A program made the position numbers and the translations under genes. From an uncultured Pseudomonadota bacterium (GTDB taxonomy: Bacteria; Myxococcota_A; UBA796; SXON01): a DNA stretch of 64,000 nt. The DNA lies in contig CAIQVJ010000108.1 of assembly GCA_903875225.1 (NCBI GenBank), positions 186,001-250,000 on the forward strand, written 5' to 3'. Within the stretch, counting starts at the first letter, position 1, and each line of letters opens with the position of its first letter. Shown here one piece after another: positions 50,645 through 58,890 of this stretch. Below the pieces are notes generated by a model. That model was not told the DNA's origin. It saw nothing but the letters and a program-made list of their open reading frames with translations, and searched no databases.

Positions 50645-51358
50645 GTGCCCGGTCCCCGTCTTTCTGTGCTTGCCGTCCTCCCCGCGCGAATCGGGAGCAC
50701 CCGGCTGCCGGCGAAGGCACTGGCCGATATTCAAGGTGCACCGATGATTGTTCGCACATGGGAGCGGGCGATGCGCGCCGAGGTCGACCGCGTGGTGGTC
50801 GCGACGGACGATGATCGCATCGCCTCGGCAGTGCGGGACGTCGGGGGCGAGGCGGTGATGACGGGCCCCTGCCAGAGCGGGACCGACCGCGTGGCCGAAG
50901 CCGCCCGCAGCCTCGGGTGGGAGGGGCCCGTCCTCAACGTGCAGGGCGACGAGCCGATGATCGACCCGCCGACCATCAGCGCCGTCGCGGCAGCGGTGCG
51001 CGCCGGGCACCCCATCGCCACGCCCGCCACCCGGCTCACCGGAGACCCGACCCTCCGCTCCCGGGTCAAGGTCGTGGTGCGCGCCGACGGCCGAGCGCTC
51101 TACTTCTCGCGTTCGGCCATCCCCTTCGGCGGCCCCTACCTGCTCCACCTGGGAGTGTACGGGTTTCAACCGGAGGTGCTGCAGGCGCTCGCAGCCCTGC
51201 CCCCCTCCCCGCTCGAAAGTTCGGAGTCTCTCGAACAACTCCGATGGTTGGAGGCTGGCTATGACCTGTTCGTCGCCCGAGTCGCGACAGAGGCGCCAGC
51301 CGTGGACACCCAGGACGACCTTGACCATATGCGCGCCATCTGGCATGCACTCCCTTGA
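50645..51358 (+). CDS. kdsB: 3-deoxy-manno-octulosonate (KDO) cytidylyltransferase
   Basis: A 237-residue cytosolic enzyme that activates KDO as CMP-KDO for lipopolysaccharide inner core. The signatures are VLPARIGSTRLPAKALADI (nucleotide-binding), ATDDDRIASAV, GTDRVAEAA, NVQGDEPMI and YFSRSAIPF. The GTG at 50645 has a ribosome site (CGGAG). A GTG at 50597 would add 16 Arg-rich residues not seen in the family. It is 38 bases upstream of pyrG, which supplies CTP, a common pairing. Confidence 0.95.
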   Translation: MPGPRLSVLAVLPARIGSTRLPAKALADIQGAPMIVRTWERAMRAEVDRVVVATDDDRIASAVRDVGGEAVMTGPCQSGTDRVAEAARSLGWEGPVLNVQGDEPMIDPPTISAVAAAVRAGHPIATPATRLTGDPTLRSRVKVVVRADGRALYFSRSAIPFGGPYLLHLGVYGFQPEVLQALAALPPSPLESSESLEQLRWLEAGYDLFVARVATEAPAVDTQDDLDHMRAIWHALP

Positions 51359-51396
51359 AGAATCGGCAGCCCCAAAACCCTCCCGCCAGGAACCAC

Positions 51397-53052
51397 ATGC
51401 AAACCAAGTTCATCTTCATCACGGGCGGCGTGCTCTCGTCCCTCGGCAAAGGGCTCTCCGCCGCGGCGATCGGTGCCGTCATGGAGGCCCGCGGCCTGCG
51501 TGTCATCAACGTCAAGATGGATCCCTACCTGAACGTGGATCCGGGCACGATGTCGCCCTACCAGCACGGCGAGGTGTTCGTGACGGAGGATGGCGCCGAG
51601 ACCGACCTCGACCTGGGCCACTATGAGCGGTTCGTCGCGCGCCCGCTCCACCAGCGCAACAGCTTCACCGCCGGGAAGATCTACCAGAACGTGATCGAGC
51701 GCGAACGCGAGGGTGGCTACCTCGGCAGCACCGTGCAGGTGATCCCGCACGTGACGGACGAGATCAAGCGCATGATGGAGGAGGCGACCGGGCCCAAGAA
51801 CGGGCGGGTGGACCTCGCCATCATCGAGATCGGCGGCACCGTGGGCGACATCGAGTCCCTCCCCTTCATCGAGGCCATCCGCCAGATGCGCGCGGACAAG
51901 GGGCCGGAGAACGTGCTCTACATCCACGTCACGCTGGTGCCATACATCCGCGCCGCGGGCGAGCTCAAGACGAAGCCCACGCAGCACTCGGTCAAGGAGT
52001 TGCTCTCGCTCGGCATCCAGCCGCACATCCTGCTCTGTCGCAGCGAGACCCCCATCCCGGACGAATTGCGACAGAAGATCGCGAACTTCTGCAACGTCGG
52101 CAAGGACGACGTGATCTCGGCGCACGACGTCAACAACATCTACAAGCTCCCGCTCGTGTTCCACGAGCAGGGCCTGGATGCGCGGATCCTGCAGCGCCTG
52201 GGCGGAAACTGGGGCGTCGCCGCGCCGCTGCTCGACCGCTGGCAGGACTACGTCGACCGCTCGGAGCAGCCGCCGCACACGCTGAAGGTCGCTGTGGTCG
52301 GCAAGTACGTGCAACACCAGACCGACACGTACAAGTCGCTCAACGAGGCGCTCACGCACGGCGGGATCGTCAACGCGGCGCGGGTCGAGCTCAAGTACGT
52401 GGACAGCGGGGACATCGATCCCTCGAACGTCGCCCGGCACCTCGCTGGAGTAGACGCCGTGCTGATCCCCGGCGGCTTCGGGGACCGGGGCATCGACGGG
52501 AAGATCCACGCGATCCGCTACGCGCGCGAGAACAACCTGCCGTTCTTCGGGATCTGCCTCGGGATGCAGCTCGCCGTGGTGGAGTTCCTGCGCAACGTCG
52601 GCGGCCTCGCGGATGCAAACTCCTCCGAGTTCGGCCCCACGCAACACCCGGTCATCCACCTGATGGACAGCCAGGCGGGCATCACCGCCAAGGGCGGCAC
52701 GATGCGCCTCGGCGCGTATCCCTGTGACCTCGCCCCGGGATCCGTGGCGCGGCGGATCTACGGCGCCGATCGGATCTCCGAGCGCCACCGCCACCGCTTC
52801 GAGGTCAACCCGGCCTACCACGCGTTGCTCGAGGAGAAGGGCATGCGGATCAGCGGCACCTCCCCGGACCGCACGCTGGTGGAGATGATCGAGCTTCCGG
52901 GACACCCGTACTTCGTCGCGTGCCAGTTCCATCCCGAGTTCAAGAGCCGCCCGCTCGTCCCGCACCCGTTGTTCAGCGCGTTCCTGCGCGCGGCGCTCGA
53001 GCGTCAGCTCCTCCGCGAGCGGACGAAGCCTGCGCCGGAGATCAGCGCCTGA
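51397..53052 (+). CDS. pyrG: CTP synthase
   Basis: A 551-residue enzyme that aminates UTP to CTP with glutamine. The synthase domain begins MQTKFIFITGGVLSSLGKG (ATP-binding) and continues with MDPYLNVDPGTMSPYQHGEVFVTEDGAE-type UTP-site residues. The C-terminal glutaminase domain has the nucleophile Cys in GICLGMQLAV and the His/Glu pair in QFHPEFKSRP. Length is normal. The stop TGA overlaps the proposed CTG start of lptA (CTGA). Confidence 0.98.
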   Translation: MQTKFIFITGGVLSSLGKGLSAAAIGAVMEARGLRVINVKMDPYLNVDPGTMSPYQHGEVFVTEDGAETDLDLGHYERFVARPLHQRNSFTAGKIYQNVIEREREGGYLGSTVQVIPHVTDEIKRMMEEATGPKNGRVDLAIIEIGGTVGDIESLPFIEAIRQMRADKGPENVLYIHVTLVPYIRAAGELKTKPTQHSVKELLSLGIQPHILLCRSETPIPDELRQKIANFCNVGKDDVISAHDVNNIYKLPLVFHEQGLDARILQRLGGNWGVAAPLLDRWQDYVDRSEQPPHTLKVAVVGKYVQHQTDTYKSLNEALTHGGIVNAARVELKYVDSGDIDPSNVARHLAGVDAVLIPGGFGDRGIDGKIHAIRYARENNLPFFGICLGMQLAVVEFLRNVGGLADANSSEFGPTQHPVIHLMDSQAGITAKGGTMRLGAYPCDLAPGSVARRIYGADRISERHRHRFEVNPAYHALLEEKGMRISGTSPDRTLVEMIELPGHPYFVACQFHPEFKSRPLVPHPLFSAFLRAALERQLLRERTKPAPEISA

Positions 53053-53612
53053 TCGCGATCCTGCTCCTGCTGCAGGGCTGCGCTCAGGATCTGCCCGAGG
53101 CCCCGGTCGAGACCGTCCTCACGGGCGTGGACGGCACGCTCGGGCCCTGGACGGGCACGGCCGCACGAGTGGAGCTCATCGCGGGCGTGGCCTACGCGGA
53201 GGACGTGAAGGCCACCGCCTCCTCCGCCATCCCGCTCGTGATCGAGGCCGCGAAGTCGGACTGGGATCTCAAGGGGCAGACCGCGACCTTCAAGGAGAAC
53301 GTGAAGGTCACCCGGGGCCCTGTCACCCTCACGGCGGATGCCCTCGACGTCCGCTACAAGGACGCGAGCCACGTGGACGTGGTCACGGCCACGGGCCACG
53401 TGGTCGTCACGCGCGGCGAGCGGGTGGCTCGCGCCGACCGGGCCACGCTCACGGCGGGCGACGGGCGGATCGTGCTCACCGGCTCCCCCACGCTCACCGA
53501 GGGCGTGAACGAGCTCATGGGCGAGCGCATCGAGGTGTACCTCGACGACGAGAAGGCCACCTGCGTGGGCGCTGGCACGCCGTGCAGGCTGAAGATCGTG
53601 GGCGGCCTGTAG
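53049..53612 (+). CDS. lptA: LptA/OstA-like LPS transport protein, likely CTG start
   Basis: A 187-residue exported protein with LptA-type repeats (ENVKVTRGPVTLTADALDVRY, ATGHVVVTRGERVARADRATL, GSPTLTEGVNELMGERIEVY). It would form part of the periplasmic bridge that carries lipopolysaccharide to the outer membrane. The only ATG/GTG/TTG in frame is GTG at 52920, deep inside pyrG, which would bury the signal peptide under 43 Pro/Ala-rich residues. CTG at 53049 overlaps the pyrG stop as CTGA, has GGAG seven bases upstream and gives a lipoprotein signal (IAILLLLQGC). A CTG start is therefore inferred. Confidence 0.7.
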   Translation: MIAILLLLQGCAQDLPEAPVETVLTGVDGTLGPWTGTAARVELIAGVAYAEDVKATASSAIPLVIEAAKSDWDLKGQTATFKENVKVTRGPVTLTADALDVRYKDASHVDVVTATGHVVVTRGERVARADRATLTAGDGRIVLTGSPTLTEGVNELMGERIEVYLDDEKATCVGAGTPCRLKIVGGL

Positions 53613-53613
53613 G

Positions 53614-54657
53614 CTACGGCGCCGCGGTGTCCGTCTGCTCGGTCGGCTCACCCGAGGTGGAGAGCACGTCGTAGGTGATGTTCACGACCGAGAGGGGATC
53701 GGGGAAGACCGTGGTGAAGCTGATGCTGTTCCGGGGCTGGCTGTAGCTCCAGTCCGCCCCGGCGGCGTAGTCCGTCACGTTGCCCTCGGGGTCGGTGACC
53801 GAGACCGCGATCGAGTCCTGCACGGGCACGAGCGAGAGGAAGAACTCGTTCTTCAGGCCCGCGGCCTGCAGCCCGAGCTGATCCAGGAGGCTCGCGTAGT
53901 CGGTGGAGCAGATGTCCCACTCGATGCCGCCGACGTTCCGGGTGACCTCGAGGTAGCCATCGCCTCGCTCCGCGGTCGGGCATCCGTTGCCCAGTCCGAC
54001 CACCGAGGAGAAGTAGGTCGCGCCGTCCGGCTTCAGGCTGGTCATCCAGTTCGAGAACTCGTTGACCGACTCATCCCGGCTCTGGTTCTTCTCGTCGGAG
54101 ATCACGACGATGGACAGGTCCGCGCTGTCGCGCATGAAGCCGGCGCTGGTGGTCGAGGCGTTGGTGACGAGAGCAGCCCACGCGGCGTCGGTCCCGCGCT
54201 CGGTGGAGCTGCCGTTGGTGCCCAGGTTCGCCCGCTGCTGGAAGCTCGCTGTCGCCTCCTCCTCGGTGAACGTGTCATCGATGTAGGCGGTCCCGGTGGA
54301 GTCGTCCTCGATGAGCACGCCCTTGGTGCGCGGGCTGTCACAGTCCGTGGACACCACGCCGACGTGGTAGTCGAGCCCGGAGCCGGAAAAATACTGGATG
54401 AACAGCGGAAAATTCTCACGAAGCGCGCGCTGCTCCTCTGCCATGGAGCCCGAATTGTCGACGACGAACAGCACGTCCACGGCGGCGACGGTCACCTGGG
54501 TGATGGCATCCACCTGCTTCGGCACGGACAGATCCGGCGGGTTGTAGGCGCCGTTCACCTCCGACGCGCCCTTGAGCCCGTTGTCGATGGTGCAGCCCAC
54601 GGGGAGCAGCAGCCACGGGATCCCGAAACCTAGGCATTGAACGATCGTGGAGCGCAT
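53614..54657 (-). CDS. VWA-domain lipoprotein
   Basis: A 347-residue protein with a signal peptide (hydrophobic IPWLLLPVGC lipobox). A von Willebrand factor A domain (about 70-250) carries the metal-dependent adhesion motif VVDNSGSMAEEQ. The C-terminus is a beta-domain (for example SVTDPEGNVTDYAAGADWSY). Such lipoproteins are abundant in Myxococcota and bind protein partners at the surface. The ATG at 54657 gives the right signal; a GTACACT element is 36 bases upstream. It converges on lptA with a 1-base gap. Confidence 0.82.
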   Translation of the reverse strand: MRSTIVQCLGFGIPWLLLPVGCTIDNGLKGASEVNGAYNPPDLSVPKQVDAITQVTVAAVDVLFVVDNSGSMAEEQRALRENFPLFIQYFSGSGLDYHVGVVSTDCDSPRTKGVLIEDDSTGTAYIDDTFTEEEATASFQQRANLGTNGSSTERGTDAAWAALVTNASTTSAGFMRDSADLSIVVISDEKNQSRDESVNEFSNWMTSLKPDGATYFSSVVGLGNGCPTAERGDGYLEVTRNVGGIEWDICSTDYASLLDQLGLQAAGLKNEFFLSLVPVQDSIAVSVTDPEGNVTDYAAGADWSYSQPRNSISFTTVFPDPLSVVNITYDVLSTSGEPTEQTDTAAP

Positions 54658-54708
54658 AGGGGCCTCATCGTGCCGTGCAGCGGCAACAAACACAGTGTAC
54701 CAGAGTTT

Positions 54709-55263
54709 CTACTCTTCGACCCAGCCATCCTTCTCGTCGATGGAGGTGACCCTGTCGTCGTCCAGGTACACCAGCCGCGTGAAGGTGCCGATCGCCTTGT
54801 AGAGGGTCTTGCTGCCGGGCTCGTACACCAGCACCACGCCGTCGTCATGGCGCTCGAAGCGGTAGACGAGCAACTCCGAACGCGCAGCCGGTCGCCCGGT
54901 GAGCTTCCGCTTGTCGTACGGCGCCCCCCAGGCCATCAACACCTGGTCCTTGATCCATCCGGTCTGCACCTTGCCGTCGAGGATCTGCTTCCGGACGACG
55001 TCGTTGTACTGGTAGAACTTGTCCCAGAGGCTCTGCTCGGGCACGCAGCACTTCTTGGCCTTGAGCCATTCGTCCCGCTCGGCGTCGGTCTTGAACTTCA
55101 GCCAGGTCTCCCGCTCCTCCTCCGTCATGAACGGCCGCAGCGCGATGTACTGACCGTACTCCGTCTCCGAGAGCTTCTTGATCTTCGATGCCATGCCGCA
55201 GCCCGGACCGTAGAGGCAAAGAGCAGGAAGTAGGATGAGAATCGGAAACGAACGACGAAGCAT
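54709..55263 (-). CDS. small lipoprotein with GWxxD-type motif
   Basis: A 184-residue lipoprotein (MLRRSFPILILLPALCLYGPGC). After a charged helical region (TEEERETWLKFKTDAERDEWL) it has TGWIKDQVLMAWGAPYDKRKL and a final beta-strand region (LLVYRFERHDDGVVLVYEPG). The latter recalls the small BamE/SmpA-type or GWxTD-type lipoprotein folds, where a GxP turn precedes strands. This is a resemblance only. It is 51 bases upstream of the VWA gene on the same strand. Confidence 0.65.
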   Translation of the reverse strand: MLRRSFPILILLPALCLYGPGCGMASKIKKLSETEYGQYIALRPFMTEEERETWLKFKTDAERDEWLKAKKCCVPEQSLWDKFYQYNDVVRKQILDGKVQTGWIKDQVLMAWGAPYDKRKLTGRPAARSELLVYRFERHDDGVVLVYEPGSKTLYKAIGTFTRLVYLDDDRVTSIDEKDGWVEE

Positions 55264-55380
55264 GTGGACCTCGGAGCGGGGGCCCGCCGGGCCACGCCGA
55301 CGGGGGAGCACAGCTATCAAGATCCGCGGTGAAATGCGGTCACTGACACCGCCCGGAGCGTCGCGCGACGGCCGGGCGGC

Positions 55381-56088
55381 TCATTTCCCGTCGATCAGGC
55401 AACCGGTGGCGGGATCCGCAAGGGCGACAGCGCTCGCAGCCAGCCATCCCCGACGCCCGTCCGGCAGCGCGACGAGCAGCTCACCCCCGCCCTTGTCGAC
55501 CACCCGCACCTCCGCCCCGGCGCCCAGCGGGAACAGCGTGGAGCCACCGCCGAGGTCGCTGGTCACCTTCGTGGGGGTCTGCACCACGGCCACCGGCAGC
55601 TTCGCGCCCGCCGCCAGGCCCCCGAACGCGACCCAGAGCCCGAGCCCGGCGAGGCCGGCACCGGGCACCCGGGCGCGCACACCCCCGAAAGCGAGCGCAC
55701 AGAGGGCGAGCCCCGCGATCCCGGCCCCGATCCACTGGCCCTCGTCGGGCGTGAGAGCGCGCTGCCAGGGTGCCCAGATCGGCGCCTGGGGGGCGATCTC
55801 GTAGCGGTCGGTGAGCTTGCGCCGGGCGATGTCCAGGTTCGCCTGCACATCGGGGTCGCGTGGGGCCAACGCCGCCGCGCATTGCCATGCGAGCATCGCC
55901 TCGGGCAGCCTGTCCTGGCGATACCGCAGGTTGCCGAGGTTGTAGTAGACGTCGGAGGTGCGTGCGCCCTCGTCGATCATCGCGCGGATCGCGGTGTCTG
56001 CTGCCGGCAGATCGCCGCCAGCGAGCGCGGAGTTGAACGTGTCCGGGGTGGACGCGGCCAGGGCCAGGCCAATGGCGTAGAGCATCAT
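55381..56088 (-). CDS. batE: BatE-like TPR/SH3 membrane protein
   Basis: A 235-residue protein. After a signal-like start, a TPR region (SDVYYNLGNLRYRQDRLPEAMLAWQCAAALAPRDPDVQANLD, about 45-90) is followed by two hydrophobic helices (about 120-170) and an SH3-like C-terminal domain (ELLVALPDGRRGWL). This is the BatE layout. Its ATG overlaps the batD stop by 4 bases. Confidence 0.8.
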   Translation of the reverse strand: MMLYAIGLALAASTPDTFNSALAGGDLPAADTAIRAMIDEGARTSDVYYNLGNLRYRQDRLPEAMLAWQCAAALAPRDPDVQANLDIARRKLTDRYEIAPQAPIWAPWQRALTPDEGQWIGAGIAGLALCALAFGGVRARVPGAGLAGLGLWVAFGGLAAGAKLPVAVVQTPTKVTSDLGGGSTLFPLGAGAEVRVVDKGGGELLVALPDGRRGWLAASAVALADPATGCLIDGK

Positions 56089-57767
56089 CGGAGCTTCTTC
56101 ACGAAGGCGCGCAGGGCCTGTTCGAGCGCCTCGACCGCCCGCGTCGAGCCGCCGCCCCCGCCATCCGCGTAGCGTGCACGCTCGAGCAGCCGGTACACGA
56201 CCTCGGCCTCGGCCGCGACGTCCCCGAGTCTCACCAGATCCTCACCGTGCACGGCCGCCGCGCCGATCCCCAGGCGCGGCGCGACAGCCTCGCGGAAGAT
56301 GAGCTCCAGGCCGGAGAGCCGCTCGTGGGGGTCGGTGGGCAGGTCTTCGAAGCCAAACGCCCGGGTGGTGGCCGCGCGCGAGAGGCGCCGCACGAGCAGG
56401 CCCCGCCCCCCCTTGAACACCAGGCCGAGCGCACCCGGGAGCAGCAGCAGCCACGCATAGCGGCCACTCCACCGCGGGATCGTCGACGGCGCCGGCCGGA
56501 TCGGGAGCAACTCGTCCCCGGCGCCGATCGGGCCCTGGGGAGCACCACCGGAGGAGAAGCTCGCTACCTGTGCGCTCGCTGCAGAGCCGCCGACCTCGAG
56601 CTCCACAGGGTCGCTGTGCAGCGTGACGTACTCCCCCTTCGCGGGGTCGAAGACGGGCAGGTCGATCGACGGGATGGTGAGCGGCCCAGGGCGCTGCGGC
56701 ACGATCGCGCGCTTGAAGCTCGACGTGGCGACGACCTTGCCCTGCTGGATGGTCCCCGTGGCCACGGGCTGATCGTCGTACACCTTGAACCCGTCCCCGA
56801 CCAGGGGCGGCAGCTTCACGCCGCTCACCGGGCTGTCGCCGACGAGGTCCACGGCCACAGTCACCGTGTCGCCCACGTTCACCTTCACGGGGCCGGCGAC
56901 CGCCGCACCGGTCACGTGGCTCGTCAGCGTGAACTCTCCGACCAGGCCGGTCCAGTCGGCCGGCCGGCCTGCCTTCGGAGGGTCCTTGATCGTGGTGTGC
57001 AACGTCGGCGCGCTGAACATCTCCGAGCGCACGTCCTGGAACATGCCCAGGTCCGGGAAGAGCTGCTCCATCTGCCCACGACGCCGGCGGGAACGCTCGA
57101 CTGCGAACTGCGCCTGCAAGGCGCCTCCCGGGATCGAGACCTCGCCGGCCTGCGTGAAGCGCATCGGCAGGTACAGGTCCCGCACCCCGACGGACGTGCC
57201 GCCCTCGCCCACCGTGTAGGTGGAGTTCACGGGCTCGATGCCGGGCTCGATGGTGAACCCCTTGCCCTCGGGGGGCACCCACTGGCCGTTCTGCAGCTGC
57301 CGGTCGGTGGCGAAGCGCAGGTGGTAGACCACCATCTGCCCCACCCAGTGGGCGGCGTCGGAGAGCTCGCCCGTGAGCTCGTTCACCCCGCCCGTCGAGG
57401 CCCCGCGGGCCTCCACGTGGAGCGACAGCGACTGGGTCTGCAACACCCCGGCCGCCGTCAGGACCGGGAGCGGGGGGATCACGAAGTCGCCGGACTTGAG
57501 CGCAGTGAGCGTGTACCGGTAGATCGTGGACGTGGTGAGGTTCATGTTCAGCATCAGCTGCTGCTGCTGCTGGCTCTCGAACTCGGCGGTCAGGCCGTCG
57601 GGGACGGGGAATCGCGGGGGTCCTCCCCGCACCGAGGTGTCGGTGACGGTGAGCACGAGCCCGACGCTCTGCCCCTCTGAGAACGTGGGGGTGTCGGCCT
57701 CGATCGAGACCTGCGCCGCAAAGGCGGATGACAGGCCGGAGAGCAGGATGGTGAGCACTGGCATCAT
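56085..57767 (-). CDS. batD: BatD-like oxygen-tolerance protein
   Basis: A 560-residue protein with a signal peptide, several beta-sandwich repeats (for example SIEADTPTFSEGQSVGLVLTV and SGDFVIPPLPVLTAAG), and one C-terminal membrane helix (about 450-470) with a cytoplasmic tail. This is the typical BatD architecture; Bat operons are linked to aerotolerance and to MoxR-type chaperones. It follows batC directly (0-base gap) and overlaps batE. Confidence 0.85.
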   Translation of the reverse strand: MMPVLTILLSGLSSAFAAQVSIEADTPTFSEGQSVGLVLTVTDTSVRGGPPRFPVPDGLTAEFESQQQQQLMLNMNLTTSTIYRYTLTALKSGDFVIPPLPVLTAAGVLQTQSLSLHVEARGASTGGVNELTGELSDAAHWVGQMVVYHLRFATDRQLQNGQWVPPEGKGFTIEPGIEPVNSTYTVGEGGTSVGVRDLYLPMRFTQAGEVSIPGGALQAQFAVERSRRRRGQMEQLFPDLGMFQDVRSEMFSAPTLHTTIKDPPKAGRPADWTGLVGEFTLTSHVTGAAVAGPVKVNVGDTVTVAVDLVGDSPVSGVKLPPLVGDGFKVYDDQPVATGTIQQGKVVATSSFKRAIVPQRPGPLTIPSIDLPVFDPAKGEYVTLHSDPVELEVGGSAASAQVASFSSGGAPQGPIGAGDELLPIRPAPSTIPRWSGRYAWLLLLPGALGLVFKGGRGLLVRRLSRAATTRAFGFEDLPTDPHERLSGLELIFREAVAPRLGIGAAAVHGEDLVRLGDVAAEAEVVYRLLERARYADGGGGGSTRAVEALEQALRAFVKKLR

Positions 57768-58688
57768 CTACCAGTCTTTGCCCCCGGACGGCTGCCCCAC
57801 GACCACGCGCGGTTTGCCGTCCTGCACGCTGTCCACGAGCTGGGCGGCCTGTGCGGCGGTCATTCCCCCGTCGCCGGGCTCACCTGCGGCAGCCTCTGCC
57901 TGCGCCTCGTCGGTGCCCGGCTCCCCTGCCTGTGCCTGCGCGCCCTCGCCGTCCTTCTGGTCCTCCGGCGCGTCCTGCTTTTCACCAGCGGCACCCTGTT
58001 TCTGCTCACCGTCCTTCTGCTCCCCGTCCTTCTGCCCGTCGTCCGGCTTCGAACCGTCCTGCGACTCCTTTGCGTCGGCCTGCCGCGTGCCATCCCCCTG
58101 GTCGGGCTTCTGGGCGTTCGCCTCGCTCTCCTGCGACTGGCCGTCCTTCGGCTCTCCCTGTTGCCCCTGCTGACCGTCCTGACCCGCCTGCTGCTGCTGG
58201 TCCTGCTGCTGCTGGTCCTTCTGGTCCTGTTGGTCCTGCTGGTCCTTCGGCGGCGGGCTCCTGCGGGCCTGGATCTCCTTCTGGACGGCTGCGGCGTTCG
58301 TCTGCGCGTCCTTGAAGTCGGCGTCCTTGCCCATGGACTGCTGGTAGGCGGAGAGCGCCTGGTCCAGGCGACCGCCCCGGTACGCTGCGTTTCCAGCGTT
58401 GTACCTCGCACGAGCTGCGTCCGCAGCGTCGGTGCTGGACTCGGCCAGCGCGTTGAAGATCTGCTCCGCCTCCCGATACCGGCCGCCGCGGTACAGCGCA
58501 GTGCCGAGGGCATCCGCCAGTCGGCTGTCATTCGGGTCTTCCACCCGCGCCTGACCGAGCATCTTCGCGGCTTCTTCGTAGTTCTTCGCAGCGAGCGCGG
58601 CGTAGCCGTCCTCCTTCGCACCCGCCGCCGCCGGCCCCGCGAGCAGCGCCGCGAGGACGAGCAGGGAGATCGGACGGACGACACGCAT
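57768..58688 (-). CDS. batC: BatC-like TPR protein with Gln/Asp-rich tail
   Basis: A 306-residue exported protein with a signal peptide and TPR repeats (YAALAAKNYEEAAKMLGQARV, ALGTALYRGGRYREAEQIF, NAGNAAYRGGRLDQALSAY, about 25-130). The rest is a long low-complexity Gln/Asp/Lys/Glu-rich region (DQQDQQDQKDQQQQ) typical of BatC C-termini. It starts the batC-batD-batE operon. BatA and BatB, which usually precede batC, are not present. Confidence 0.8.
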   Translation of the reverse strand: MRVVRPISLLVLAALLAGPAAAGAKEDGYAALAAKNYEEAAKMLGQARVEDPNDSRLADALGTALYRGGRYREAEQIFNALAESSTDAADAARARYNAGNAAYRGGRLDQALSAYQQSMGKDADFKDAQTNAAAVQKEIQARRSPPPKDQQDQQDQKDQQQQDQQQQAGQDGQQGQQGEPKDGQSQESEANAQKPDQGDGTRQADAKESQDGSKPDDGQKDGEQKDGEQKQGAAGEKQDAPEDQKDGEGAQAQAGEPGTDEAQAEAAAGEPGDGGMTAAQAAQLVDSVQDGKPRVVVGQPSGGKDW

Positions 58689-58890
58689 GAATCACTCCGA
58701 CAGCGCATGTACGCCCCGGTTCCGGCCAGGGCAAGCGTCGGTGACTCAGTACGACAATTCTGGAGTGCCCCGGGGGACTCGGGCCGGGGGTGCAGAGCGT
58801 GTGCAAGAAGGAACCAGGAACGAGCGTGGTGGTCTGTAAGCCCGCTACCTTTCGAACGTTGCTCCTCCACACGCCTCCCCGGAGTCCCTC

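Noticed and set aside
50445..50759. N-terminal extension of the sigma-54-controlled lipoprotein
   Set aside because: It overlaps kdsB antisense, lacks family-like sequence and would bury the signal peptide.
52920..53048. Longer lptA starting at GTG 52920
   Set aside because: It would overlap pyrG by 133 bases and place a Pro/Ala-rich stretch before the signal peptide.
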